A DNA stretch of 60,748 nt from Magnetococcales bacterium (GCA_015228975.1 JADGCN010000007.1:1-60748), one strand, 5' to 3'; shown: positions 1 through 9,047, counted from the stretch's first letter. Notes: generated by a model not told the origin, from the sequence alone. Program-made: numbers and translations.

Positions 1-288
1 CCCACTCGCATTTTCAAGCCGGTGGTGTTCCTACAGTTCCGGACCGGTGCTGGCAACATTCACAAATCACATCTATCTGATCCAGAAAGAATTTCAAGAC
101 TGCTCATTGCGGTAAGCCTTGCGTACATTTGGATCGTTTTTTTAGGGGTGGTGGCGAAGACGGAGGGGTGGGTAGGTATTATTCACAGAACCAAACGTTG
201 CGATCTGAGTCTGTTTCAGCTCGGGCTGCGTTTTCTGGAACATTTAATAAATAGAAGCATGAGAGTAATAGTATTTTTCTCGTTTTAG
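1..288 (+). CDS. Transposase, C-terminal fragment (5' part outside window)
   Basis: This 95-codon frame is open from the window edge. It contains the stretch NIHKSHLSDPERISRLLIAV followed by LAYIWIVFLG and then HRTKRCDLSLFQLG. That pattern is typical of the end of IS4-type transposases, after the YREK/DDE catalytic glutamate. The protein would catalyse cut-and-paste movement of the element. The catalytic aspartates lie upstream of the window, so intactness cannot be judged. The first 15 or so codons match the expected transposase pattern less well than the rest. The element appears to have landed in the histidine kinase gene immediately downstream. Confidence 0.65.
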   Translation, partial: PTRIFKPVVFLQFRTGAGNIHKSHLSDPERISRLLIAVSLAYIWIVFLGVVAKTEGWVGIIHRTKRCDLSLFQLGLRFLEHLINRSMRVIVFFSF

Positions 289-316
289 GTTGTTGTCAAA
301 AAGTGTACGGTAGTGA
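1..316 (+). mobile_element. Right end of an insertion sequence (IS4-type), cut by the window edge
   Basis: The open reading frame from the first base to the stop at 286-288 resembles the C-terminus of a DDE transposase. The following 28 bp are non-coding and end exactly where a histidine kinase open frame begins in mid-domain at 317. The stretch from about 293 to 316 is the likely right terminal inverted repeat, but the left end lies outside the window, so the repeat cannot be paired and no target duplication can be confirmed. The family assignment is from memory of transposase C-termini. The exact boundary is inferred from where kinase homology resumes. Confidence 0.65.
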
Positions 317-1753
317 ATGACAGGCAAGGGTGATGAGGATTTTTTTACATCCGAAGATGCCTTGTCCAAGCTTAAATCTGTTGATCAAAGTGTCCTGGAT
401 ACGGGAACCCCCAGCAGGGTGGAAATGGTGGTTGTCCCTATCAGCAAAGGCGAGACGCGGATTTATCTGGAAGCCAAACGTCCCATTTTTGATGAAACAG
501 GGAGAATATGGGGGCTAAGCGGCGTTTCTACTGATATAACCGAGCAAAAACGGATCGAAGAGGAATTGCGTCAGGCCAAGACCCAGGCAGAGGTGGCCAC
601 CAAAGCTAAAAGTGAATTTCTGGCTGCCATGAGCCATGAGATTCGTACTCCCATGAACGTCGTGCTAGGCATGTCTGAGTTGCTGTTGGAAACGAATCTT
701 AATGCCATGCAACGCCGTTTTGCCCAGTTGATGCACGATTCGGGAAAGGCGCTGTTGGGGGTAATCAATGATGTTCTGGACTTTTCCCGTATTGAGGCGG
801 GGCGTTTCACATTATCCGAGGCTCCTTACTCACCACGTCAGGTGGTGGTGGAAACCACCCATCTAATGCATATTGCAGCCGAAGAGAAAGGACTCGTAAT
901 GGAGGACGAGGTCTCTTCACTTATACCAGAAGTCGTATTGGGTGACAATGGGCGCGTTCGCCAAGTTCTCATCAATCTAATGGGTAATGCAATCAAATTT
1001 ACCCATGAAGGGCGGGTGGATGTGCGCCTGACCATAGGGCCTAACGAACCAGAAACACTGTTATTTTCCGTTGCTGATACTGGAATTGGTATTGACCAGA
1101 GCCAGTTGGAAAACATTTTTGAGAACTTTAAACAGGCTAATGGTGGAATTACTCGACGTTATGGAGGCTCCGGCTTGGGATTATCCATCTCCAGACGTTT
1201 GATAGAAATGATGGGAGGTCGAATCTGGGTTGAGAGCCAGTTGGGAGTGGGGAGTACCTTCTTTTTTACACTGCCAGTACGAATTGCTGAATCATCTGCG
1301 TATACATTGGCCCCAGATACAGAGTCGGTTACGACCAATAGCAGATCTCTGCGCATCTTGTTGGCAGAAGATGTTGAAGAAAACCAAATATTATTCGAGG
1401 CATTCCTTATGCAGACCCCGCATCAGGTTATCATTGTCAATGATGGCATTGAAGCCGTTGCAATGGTGCAGAAAGAAAGGTTTGACGCCGTGTTCATGGA
1501 TGTTCAGATGCCACATTTGGACGGGTATGCCGCGACGCGAAAGATTCGGGACTGGGAACGAGCCGTAGGTAATGAACCAGTGACAGTTGTCGCTCTTTCA
1601 GCGCATGCCATGGAACAGGAAATCCAACGCAGTCGGAGTGCGGGTTGTGATCGCTACCTGACCAAACCAATAAGTAAAAAGTTACTGCTGGAGGTTCTGA
1701 ATCAGATCGCAAATCAACTCGCGCCATGCCCATCGCAAGTCCAGACTTCCTGA
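317..1753 (+). pseudogene. Hybrid sensor histidine kinase, 5'-truncated by the adjacent IS
   Basis: The readable 478 residues start inside a PAS domain: GKGDEDFF is normally the middle of a PAS fold, and the PAC end [14 protein letters not shown] is at about 66-79. A HisKA dimerisation domain follows with phospho-acceptor His107 in SHEIRTPMN. The HATPase domain (about 205-325) has its N-box (Asn224), DTGIGI and GGSGLGL motifs. The C-terminal receiver (about 346-465) has phospho-Asp395 in FMDVQMP and the conserved Lys in LTKPI. Stop codons lie directly upstream in frame (311-316), and the missing N-terminus would have held the PAS start and any sensor region. I therefore read it as interrupted by the IS. 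Expression from an internal start of a sensorless kinase is possible. It converges with the RSH gene downstream. Confidence 0.8.
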
Positions 1754-1835
1754 TCCAGGGTAACCATTCAGATCCTTTCTACCTTGAATAACGGTTTTAA
1801 AGGCATCCTGCCCGCCCACCGTCGTTTGTTGACCA

Positions 1836-3704
1836 TCAAGTCCATCGATATTTGACGATTTCCCGTACCGCGGGTATTTGCGGTAATTCCAGGAGCATGC
1901 GTCCCAAGGTTTCAGGGGACTGTCCGCCGAGTTCCATGCCAACGGTGTATAACTCCCCGGAACGGCTTTTACCTGAAATGGATTTGCCATTGATTTCGTA
2001 GCGGGCCAGCAATTCCAGCACTTGCAGCAGGGCACCGGACTGATGTTCAACGTTGAGGGAGACGTACAGTGACGCCTGGGTGTTGGAAAGGTACCAATGG
2101 CCTTTTTCCCACTCTTCGGGTTGAATGCGTGCGCAATCCTGGCGATGGATGATCCACAGGCCGTCCTCGGACAACCGACCGACGATGGGGACTCCGGGGA
2201 TCGACAGGCAGCAGGTGGACCAGCGAATATCCGCACCGGTTAACGAGGTCACTTGAAAACTACCGGATAGGTTGCGATTGATGCCATGGAGTGTGGATCG
2301 ACCGCTTTTGAGGGCTTGCTTGATCAGGGTTCGCGCCCGTGCCGTTTTGACGGTATCGAGCCAGGAGCGCTGTGGCCAGCCGTTTTTGGCGGTCAGGATA
2401 CGCACGACATCGCCGTCCTGCAGGGGGTAGTCGGCGGCTCGCGGGATTTCGTTGACCTTGGCGCCAATGCAGCGGTGTCCCAATTCGGTGTGGACCAGAT
2501 AGGCGAAATCGAGAACAACGGCTCCGAAGGGGAAGGTATGTCGATCTCCTTTGGGGGTGTATATGTCCAGGAGATCGGGCAGGACATGGGTATGCACTTC
2601 GGACATGCGTAAATCACTGTCCCCGAGAGTTGCCAGGAGACGCATGTACTTGTTGGGATCTGGCCCGCTGACGCCCCATTCGGCCAGTACGCCCATGCGA
2701 TTGGGCAGATCGTCGTGTTTGCGGACCACCTGAATGTTGATGGGATGGCCCTTCCAAAGGATTCGGCTGGTCAAGGCGCGAAAGCCATTGACACGGGGCG
2801 CGTTCATATAATCCCGCACATGCCTGGGTAAAGGTCCGAAAAGGGCATGCATTTTTCCGAGGACACGCCAAGCGGCATCGTCATCTTCCACCAAAAGGCG
2901 AATCCGGTAAACAGGCCAGCCCACGCGCATCAATTGTCCGGTACCTGGTTTTTCAGACAGGCAAAAATAGTCGGACAGGGTTTTACCTTCGATGACAAAG
3001 TCCTGAGCCAGGTTGGGACCCAAAATTTGGCGCAAATGCTGACTCAACTGGTTCATACTGGCCCGACCTTTGAGGATCAGGTTATCCAGTGTTATGCGTG
3101 ATTGTTTGGCTTGGACGGGCATCAGGAGGGGTAGAATGCGATCAATTATGGCATCGGCCAGGGTGATCATGCCCAGGCGTCGGGCAACACCAACAAAAAT
3201 CAGGGAAAGGCTGGCCTTGTTTTTGGCTTTGTCGGGGCCATGGACCGAAAGGGTTTCGGCATTGTGATAAACATCGAAAGTTTTTATAATCAGCACCCGT
3301 AAGTCCTTGGATGCGGCTCCAAGGATACGGCGGTAGGTGGCTGGCAGATCTCCGGCACCTGTTTGCAGGTTACGGATTTTCGACAGTGCCACAACCAGTC
3401 GATGTACATCGGGGTTGAATTGTAGAATGCGTTGGTTGGCATTGGCTTCAGGCGGTGCGTCTTCCAGGGCGTCATGCAGCAGGGCGGCATTGACGGCCAC
3501 ATCATCGACCAAGCCCCAGGACAGGACGGTGTAGGCGACGCTCAGGCAGTGGGTGACGTAGGGACCGCCGTCGATCTTTCTGGTTTGCCCATGATGAAAC
3601 TGCATGGCCATTTGGGCGGCCTGAGCGATACGTGTAGCCGCATCGGCACCGAGTTTATCCCGTGCCAAGCTGACGAGTTCTTCCAGTTGTCGTTCTGGAT
3701 TCAT
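1836..3704 (-). CDS. RelA/SpoT-homologue paralogue with intact hydrolase but degenerate synthetase domain
   Basis: The 622 residues follow RSH order. An HD hydrolase domain (about 25-170) is followed by a remnant of the synthetase domain (about 230-345), TGS (about 378-440) and an ACT-like end (about 545-620). The hydrolase metal and catalytic positions are visible: His52 in THCL, His77-Asp78 in LLHDALED, Asp144 and Asn148 in FDVYHN. The synthetase region lacks the RxKD-type nucleotide motif and the usual acidic ED..R stretch. At the catalytic ExQ site it reads INIQ (Asn323), while VRDYMNAPRVNGF still marks the fold. Canonical RSH proteins are about 700-750 residues. I infer a (p)ppGpp hydrolase or regulatory paralogue without synthetase activity; a full-length Rel presumably lies elsewhere in the genome. 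The gene stands alone on the minus strand. Confidence 0.85.
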   Translation of the reverse strand: MNPERQLEELVSLARDKLGADAATRIAQAAQMAMQFHHGQTRKIDGGPYVTHCLSVAYTVLSWGLVDDVAVNAALLHDALEDAPPEANANQRILQFNPDVHRLVVALSKIRNLQTGAGDLPATYRRILGAASKDLRVLIIKTFDVYHNAETLSVHGPDKAKNKASLSLIFVGVARRLGMITLADAIIDRILPLLMPVQAKQSRITLDNLILKGRASMNQLSQHLRQILGPNLAQDFVIEGKTLSDYFCLSEKPGTGQLMRVGWPVYRIRLLVEDDDAAWRVLGKMHALFGPLPRHVRDYMNAPRVNGFRALTSRILWKGHPINIQVVRKHDDLPNRMGVLAEWGVSGPDPNKYMRLLATLGDSDLRMSEVHTHVLPDLLDIYTPKGDRHTFPFGAVVLDFAYLVHTELGHRCIGAKVNEIPRAADYPLQDGDVVRILTAKNGWPQRSWLDTVKTARARTLIKQALKSGRSTLHGINRNLSGSFQVTSLTGADIRWSTCCLSIPGVPIVGRLSEDGLWIIHRQDCARIQPEEWEKGHWYLSNTQASLYVSLNVEHQSGALLQVLELLARYEINGKSISGKSRSGELYTVGMELGGQSPETLGRMLLELPQIPAVREIVKYRWT

Positions 3705-3894
3705 GGGGATACGTTAAACTCGAGTTGAATTGGAAAATAAAGGAAAAGCAATAGCCATGCCAAGTATTGTTTGGTGTCAGGGGGCAACTGTGGCCGTGGC
3801 ACGGTGCCACATCACCCCTCAGGTATCGTATCACGCCATTTTTCGCCATTTGCCCCCCGGCAAGAGAAATAGTTCCGAGTTGGCGTTTCCTTTG

Positions 3895-5406
3895 TCAGCC
3901 ACTGGGGGATTGCAGGGGATTGTGTGGTTTTTGGGTTGCTTTTGGAGGTGTGAATGGAAAAGTATGATTGGCGCGGGTGCCTTTATTGGATTCCTGATCA
4001 TTTCTATTATTTTTTCTTTGGAGGAATTTTTGTTTCGCAAGTAATTTTAGGATGACCAGGATGGCGGAATAATGATAGGGGAGATCATAATAGGCCAGCC
4101 CCAAAGATAAGCCGGAGCTGTAGTAGCCGAGCATTCCGATGATGATATTCCTTGCCATGATCGAGGCCCAGTCCAGGTCGGGGTCTTTATTGCAGCGGAA
4201 AACGACCCACAACCCGGTAAAAATGGTTGCCACGTGCATCAAACTCCAAATAATCAAACCTGCGTACCCTTGTTCACCGAGGACCTGAAAATAAATCGAG
4301 TGGGCAGCGTGACGAAAAACACCTGGCGTATAACGATCAAACGATTCCTGGGAGAAGGATCCGAAGCCACCCCCAAAAAAAGGCCTGTCTTTGGACATTA
4401 GCTTGGCCATGTTCCAGGCATCGAAACGTCCCTTGATGGAGAGGTCTCTGAGGATTTCCGCATCCTCTTTTATCAATCCTTGATTGGTTTCAAATTTTTC
4501 AATATTGCTATCCATAATGGTATTCGACAAGAATTCTTTATTTTCCAGGATGCGTCGCGGAGAGAGGAGCCAATTTGCGGGAATGGTATGGGGAATATTA
4601 AGAGAATCCAGCATTGGTGAAATACGTTGCGTCCATTTTTCCGGCATGATCATTTCGGCAGTTGGGATAAGGATAAGAATAAAGATCAATAGAATTATTT
4701 TCCTGCTTGAAGAGAGCCAGAGTGCGATGGCAATAGCCAAAAGGCCGATCAGTCCACCACGGGAGTAGCTACCAAAAACTGAGAGAATACAAAGGAATAT
4801 TTGAAACATAATCAATAAACGGTATAATTTGTTTTTTACGGTTTCAAAGAAATAGAACATTAAAGGAATCGTCATGTTGATGGCAAGTGCAAAAGTATTA
4901 TTATCTGCAATGAAAGAAAATTCAGGACCCAAAACTCGGAAATGCCCCCCCTTGAGCAATGTAAAGATACCTCCCTTAAACGCAAAAAAACCAATTGAAA
5001 AGGCAATCACACCAACCAAGAAGATAAGGTGTTCTTTTTTCTTGATCAAAACATATGTTACTATGACCATGATTTGAATTTTCATATATCTGATCCATTC
5101 CGCCCAAGCGGCACCCTGCTCAATGGCGTCTATTCCCGAAAGCGTTACCCAGAAAGAGAAAAAAATCCAAAAAAACGTTGCAAAATTTAATGGAACTCTT
5201 ATCTTATAGTCTTTTGATCTGAAGATGGCATATAAAGTAATTATTGTTACAAAATAATTAAAACGAAAATCAAAGGCAAAGCTCCATGTTAAACGGTGGG
5301 GAGTCATGTAGGTGAGCCAGGACCACATGAAGATACCATAATGCGGCCTGATGATGATCCAGGGTATGTAGCCAAAAATAAACAAAGTTAAAAATAAATC
5401 ACGCAT
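3895..5406 (-). CDS. O-antigen-ligase/Wzy-like membrane protein, exosortase-A-associated O-glycosylation ligase type
   Basis: A 503-residue polytopic membrane protein with roughly 10-12 hydrophobic segments. The N-terminus MRDLFLTLFIFGYIPWIIIR followed by PHYGIFMWSWLTYMTPHRLTW matches the N-terminal domain (DUF5935 type) of putative O-glycosylation ligases associated with exosortase A. The central FGSYSRGG and the later GGFGSF and HAAHSIYFQVLGEQG stretches match the Wzy_C/O-antigen ligase pattern. Such enzymes transfer or polymerise glycans at the periplasmic face of the inner membrane. The ATG at 5406 was preferred to the one 15 bp upstream because GAGG lies six bases before it. The gene is visibly richer in A/T than its neighbours and has no polysaccharide genes beside it, which suggests acquisition. 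The acceptor is unknown. Confidence 0.75.
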   Translation of the reverse strand: MRDLFLTLFIFGYIPWIIIRPHYGIFMWSWLTYMTPHRLTWSFAFDFRFNYFVTIITLYAIFRSKDYKIRVPLNFATFFWIFFSFWVTLSGIDAIEQGAAWAEWIRYMKIQIMVIVTYVLIKKKEHLIFLVGVIAFSIGFFAFKGGIFTLLKGGHFRVLGPEFSFIADNNTFALAINMTIPLMFYFFETVKNKLYRLLIMFQIFLCILSVFGSYSRGGLIGLLAIAIALWLSSSRKIILLIFILILIPTAEMIMPEKWTQRISPMLDSLNIPHTIPANWLLSPRRILENKEFLSNTIMDSNIEKFETNQGLIKEDAEILRDLSIKGRFDAWNMAKLMSKDRPFFGGGFGSFSQESFDRYTPGVFRHAAHSIYFQVLGEQGYAGLIIWSLMHVATIFTGLWVVFRCNKDPDLDWASIMARNIIIGMLGYYSSGLSLGLAYYDLPYHYSAILVILKLLAKQKFLQRKNNRNDQESNKGTRANHTFPFTPPKATQKPHNPLQSPSG

Positions 5407-5656
5407 GCAAACCTCATCCAATATTCCAAGGATGTGTTACACTGAAGTTAATGTCCGGGGTTCCTAAGAAACGAGTAATATGCCCGGTTGCTTTGCCAAT
5501 GGGTCGTCTCTGCAATCTTCGAAGATGGCCATGAACTTGAAATGAGGATATCGTAAGTTAATCCAACTAGCCACCCCCTGACAATGGGGCAGAGGCATGT
5601 CTACGATTGCGAAAGAACATACCTATTGTGAACGTTGCAGTCAGAGGGAAAGGTTT
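5407..5656. other. Divergent intergenic region between the ligase-like gene and pgpA
   Basis: About 250 bp without a convincing gene. It contains a perfect 12-bp dyad ATCTTCGAAGAT at 5515-5526 and a short CCCC/GGGG dyad near 5576-5590. Promoters for the two divergent genes should lie here, but I could not recognise good -35/-10 pairs. An in-frame upstream start for pgpA exists at 5597. Confidence 0.4.
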
Positions 5657-6124
5657 ATGAAAAAGATTGGCCTGGACGTATTGGCCCTCCAGGTGGCTAC
5701 GTTAGGGGGTGTTGGGCGGTCACGATTGGCACCGGGGACCATGGGAACGTTGGTGTCCCTGCCCGTATGTCACTTGGTGATGCGGGCCGGGCTGGTATGG
5801 CACCTGGCCATCCTGGGCATCGTGATATCACTGGGTACCTGGGCGGCACACCGCGCTGCCATTATACTGCAAAAACACGATCCCAAAGAGGTGGTCGTTG
5901 ATGAAATGGCAGGGATGTTGTTGACCATGGTCTCTATGCCACCTGACTATTTTTCGCTGATCATTGGTTTTTTCGCATTTCGGCTGTTCGATATCTGGAA
6001 ACCCTGGCCGGTCCGTTGGATCGACAGGACTTTACCCGGGGGATGGGGTATTATGGCCGACGATTTGGCCGCCGGGGTGTACGCTTGGATTTTGGTAACA
6101 CTTTCAACAGTCTGGATGCTATGA
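5657..6124 (+). CDS. pgpA: Phosphatidylglycerophosphatase A
   Basis: A 155-residue inner-membrane enzyme that dephosphorylates phosphatidylglycerol phosphate to phosphatidylglycerol. The N-terminal GGVGRSRLAPGTMGTL and the acidic EVVVDEMAGML are PgpA signatures, as is the later FRLFDIWKPWPVRWID. About four hydrophobic segments are seen. The ATG at 5657 (MKKIGLD) follows a purine-rich GAGGGAAAGG and fits the family start. An upstream in-frame start at 5597 would add 20 hydrophilic residues unlike the family. It ends one base before the cinA-like gene, a pairing found in many proteobacteria, so the two are probably co-transcribed. Confidence 0.92.
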   Translation: MKKIGLDVLALQVATLGGVGRSRLAPGTMGTLVSLPVCHLVMRAGLVWHLAILGIVISLGTWAAHRAAIILQKHDPKEVVVDEMAGMLLTMVSMPPDYFSLIIGFFAFRLFDIWKPWPVRWIDRTLPGGWGIMADDLAAGVYAWILVTLSTVWML

Positions 6125-6125
6125 A

Positions 6126-7268
6126 ATGAAGTGCCTGCTGGTTATACCGCTATGGAGCGAAACCAGGTCGATCACTCCCGCTTCCGGGAGACCGCATCTG
6201 GACCTGATGCTGCATTGTTTGGGTTATTCCGAAATTATCATCCGGGAGTTGGAAGCGGATGCGCCCTTCGATCCTGAGGGGGTGGAAGAAACTTTTGACC
6301 TGATTCTCATTCAGTCGGATTGCTGTCCGGCGAGCAGTCGGTTGCGGCGCTCCGTCCTTTCCAATCTGGGGCTTTCCCTGGGTCTGGATGGTCAGGGCTC
6401 CGATCGTCTGCGCGTCGTTGGGGCGCGTCCCCTGCACGATGCCGCCGGGGTTCCTTCGGGTTTCATCATTCGTCGCCGGGGCCGGATTATCGCTTTCTTT
6501 GAAAAACCATTGTGGGGCTTGCGCATGGAATTGCTTCATGCCATTCGCACCCTGTTGCTTGAGGAGGAAAATTTTCGTCGCCCCCGGTTTGACACGTGTT
6601 GGTTGGTGGAATCCTATGGCCAGGGCCTGGATTTGCCCATGAGTGACTGTGGAGAGGATGTGATCCAATACCAAATACGCTGCCTGCCAGATGGTGACTG
6701 CGCCATTTTGATGTCCTCTCTGGTTGGAGAGGAGCTGCGCAACCGATTGCGTTCGCGGTTCGGCCATCGGATCTATGCGTTAAGCCCGCGTCCTTTGGAG
6801 GAAATTTGTGGGCAAATGTTGCAGGAATTGCAACTTTCGGTTGCCGTGGCCGAGTCGTGTACCGCTGGTTTGGTCAGTTCGCGCCTTTCCGCGGTTCCGG
6901 GTAGCAGCAGTTATTTAATGGCTGGTTTTACGACCTATTCCAATCAGGCCAAGATGAAACATTTGGATGTCCCGGAGGTATTGTTGGACAGGTGTGGTGC
7001 CGTCAGTCCCGAGGTGGCCCTGAGCATGGCCCGGAATGCCCTTCGGATCAGTAATACCCAATTGGCGGTTTCGGTAACGGGTGTCGCCGGACCGGATGGG
7101 GGCAGACAAGAAAAACCTGTGGGTACGGTCTGTCTGGCAGCCGTGTCGCAGAAGGGTGGCTGCCTGGAATACAAAGCCGGTTTCACCGGTAGTCGAGATC
7201 GGATCCGTTGGCAATCCAGTCAAACGGCTCTGCATCTGCTGCGACGCTTGGCCCTGGATTATCGCTGA
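6126..7268 (+). CDS. CinA-family protein with C-terminal nicotinamide-nucleotide amidase domain and diverged N-terminus
   Basis: 380 residues. The C-terminal domain (about 222-378) has the PncC/CinA-C hallmarks AVAESCTAGLVSSRLS (about 239), a GSSSYLMAGFTTYSNQAK stretch and VTGVAGPDGG...KPVGTV. It should deamidate nicotinamide mononucleotide in pyridine nucleotide salvage. The first 210 residues sit where CinA normally has a molybdopterin-binding-like (MoCF) domain. I cannot see that domain's usual glycine- and aspartate-rich motifs, so it is either highly diverged or unrelated. Length is near the 400-420 of full CinA. The gene directly follows pgpA. Its 3' end overlaps the 3' end of truA by 10 bp on the opposite strand. 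Confidence 0.85.
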   Translation: MKCLLVIPLWSETRSITPASGRPHLDLMLHCLGYSEIIIRELEADAPFDPEGVEETFDLILIQSDCCPASSRLRRSVLSNLGLSLGLDGQGSDRLRVVGARPLHDAAGVPSGFIIRRRGRIIAFFEKPLWGLRMELLHAIRTLLLEEENFRRPRFDTCWLVESYGQGLDLPMSDCGEDVIQYQIRCLPDGDCAILMSSLVGEELRNRLRSRFGHRIYALSPRPLEEICGQMLQELQLSVAVAESCTAGLVSSRLSAVPGSSSYLMAGFTTYSNQAKMKHLDVPEVLLDRCGAVSPEVALSMARNALRISNTQLAVSVTGVAGPDGGRQEKPVGTVCLAAVSQKGGCLEYKAGFTGSRDRIRWQSSQTALHLLRRLALDYR

Positions 7269-8056
7269 AGAGTGAGGTTGGGTTCCCTTGCGAAAGCGCA
7301 GGCGGGTTCCAGGGAATCCCCTTCGTAGGCCACGCGTGTCAGGTACAATCCCCAAGGAGGTGCGGTTGCGGCGGCCAGATTGCGATTGCGGCTTGCAAAT
7401 ACCTGATGGAACTGTTGCGCCGACCAGCGGCCCGTCCCCGTTTGCAGCAGGCTGCCCACCATGTTACGCACCTGGTGGTGCAGGAAGCCGTTGGCACCGA
7501 AGATCATGGTTAATTCATCATTATGTCGGGATATTTCCAGACGATATAAATTTCTGATCGGGCTTTTCGCCTGGCAGGAAGCAGCCCGGAATGCAGAAAA
7601 ATCGTGGATCCCCAGGAGGGAATGCCCAGCCTGCAACATGGCGTTGATATCCAGGGGGCGTCCGATATGCCAGCTCCGGTGGCGCTGGATGGCCGAAGGG
7701 GTGGGGCGCAGGTGCAAGCGGTAATGGTATTCTCGATATCGGGCCGAGAAGCGGGCATGAAAGTCGTCGGTAACTTCCTGGCATTTCAGGACGGTCACTT
7801 GTTCGGGTGTGGTTGCATTCAAGGCGCGAACAAAGACCTGGGGGTCGCGGGGATGGGGGGTGTCGAAATGGGCGACCTGTCCCAGGGCATGCACTCCGGC
7901 ATCGGTACGCCCAGCCCCTACCACCAGCACCGGGTGCCCACACAGGGGGAGGAGCTGCTGTTCCAGAACCCCCTGGACGGTTGCCTGGTCAGGTTGCCTT
8001 TGCCAGCCGGAGAAATGGCTTCCGTCATACTCCAGGAGCAGACGATACCGGGGCAA
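7259..8056 (-). CDS. truA: tRNA pseudouridine38-40 synthase TruA
   Basis: About 265 residues. The enzyme isomerises uridines 38-40 in the anticodon arm of many tRNAs. The start PRYRLLLEYDGSHFSGWQRQ and the catalytic-aspartate motif GAGRTDAGVHALGQ (about residue 60) are diagnostic. The C-terminal FLHHQVRNMVGSLL is also conserved. I prefer a TTG start at 8056, ten bases after the cysM stop, because family homology begins there and AGGG precedes it. A GTG at 8104 would add 16 residues and overlap cysM by 38 bp. It is translationally linked to cysM. Confidence 0.9.
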   Translation of the reverse strand: MPRYRLLLEYDGSHFSGWQRQPDQATVQGVLEQQLLPLCGHPVLVVGAGRTDAGVHALGQVAHFDTPHPRDPQVFVRALNATTPEQVTVLKCQEVTDDFHARFSARYREYHYRLHLRPTPSAIQRHRSWHIGRPLDINAMLQAGHSLLGIHDFSAFRAASCQAKSPIRNLYRLEISRHNDELTMIFGANGFLHHQVRNMVGSLLQTGTGRWSAQQFHQVFASRNRNLAAATAPPWGLYLTRVAYEGDSLEPACAFAREPNLTLQR

Positions 8057-8066
8057 GGGGAAAACC

Positions 8067-8951
8067 CTAGCTGAACAGATTGGTGGAAAGGTAGCGATCA
8101 CCACGGTCAGGCAAAATGACCACGATGCATGCTGGTTCTTTCAATGTTTTGGCCAGTGCAACCGCTGAGGCTACGGCACCCCCGGCGGAATGTCCCACGA
8201 ACAGCCCCTCTTTTTTTGCCAGCCAGTGGGTCATTTCGCGTGCGGCCTGACTGCTGACGTCCAAGACTTGGTCGACTTTGCCGGGGTCATAAATTTTGGG
8301 CAGGTAGGCTTGCGGCCAACGGCGGATGCCTGGAATTTTGGAATGTTCATCGGGGTGGACACCGATGATTTGGATTTTGGGATTGTATTGTTTCAGGGCG
8401 GTGGATACCCCCATGATGGTCCCTGTGGTTCCCATGGCGGAGACGAAATGGGTGACACGTCCCTGGGTGTCGCGCCATATTTCCGGGCCGGTGGTTTGCA
8501 TGTGGGCGCGCCAATTATCCGGGTTGGAAAATTGGTCGAACATGGTTCCCTCACCAGCAGCGACCATTTCCCGGGCTCGATCAATAGTCCCTTCCATTCC
8601 CTTGGATTCTGCGGTCAGCTCCAGGTGTGCGCCGTAGGCTGCCATGACGGCGCGTCGTTCGATGGTCATGTTTTCCGGCATCACCAGGGTGATGGGATAA
8701 CCCCGTATGGTGGCGATCATAGCCAGGGCGATACCGGTATTGCCACTGGTTGGTTCGATGATACGCATCCCGGGACGGATTTCTCCGCGCTGTTCCGCCC
8801 CGGTGAACATACCCAGGGCGGCGCGATCTTTAACCGACCCGCCAGGATTGTTGCCTTCCAGCTTGGCAAAAATTTGGATGTCTTTGGAAGGGGTCAGGTG
8901 GGTCAGGGCCACCATGGGGGTGTTGCCTACGCAGGATTCCAAGGTCGTCAC
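8067..8951 (-). CDS. cysM: Cysteine synthase B (O-acetylserine sulfhydrylase, CysM type)
   Basis: A 294-residue PLP enzyme of fold type II that makes cysteine from O-acetylserine and sulfide or thiosulfate. The PLP lysine lies in NPGGSVKDRAA (about residue 41), preceded by KLEGN. The substrate loop EPTSGNTGIALA and the GTTGTIMG phosphate-binding loop are present. The C-terminus ILPDRGDRYLSTNLF is typical of CysM rather than CysK. It begins the cysM-truA unit on the minus strand. metZ, another sulfur amino acid gene, lies 1.2 kb away but in a different transcription unit. Confidence 0.93.
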   Translation of the reverse strand: MTTLESCVGNTPMVALTHLTPSKDIQIFAKLEGNNPGGSVKDRAALGMFTGAEQRGEIRPGMRIIEPTSGNTGIALAMIATIRGYPITLVMPENMTIERRAVMAAYGAHLELTAESKGMEGTIDRAREMVAAGEGTMFDQFSNPDNWRAHMQTTGPEIWRDTQGRVTHFVSAMGTTGTIMGVSTALKQYNPKIQIIGVHPDEHSKIPGIRRWPQAYLPKIYDPGKVDQVLDVSSQAAREMTHWLAKKEGLFVGHSAGGAVASAVALAKTLKEPACIVVILPDRGDRYLSTNLFS

Positions 8952-9047
8952 GCGCTTGTCTCCGCTCAGAAAAACTGTTGGCTTTCAAACTGTGGGGGAA
9001 AAGGTTACACTGGACACATAGGGTATACCAAACCGGGGGTGGTTACA

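Noticed and set aside
8190-9047. In-frame N-terminal extension of the CopD-like gene
   Set aside because: It is the antisense of cysM, with composition of a shadow frame. Membrane-protein homology begins only at the ATG at 9048.
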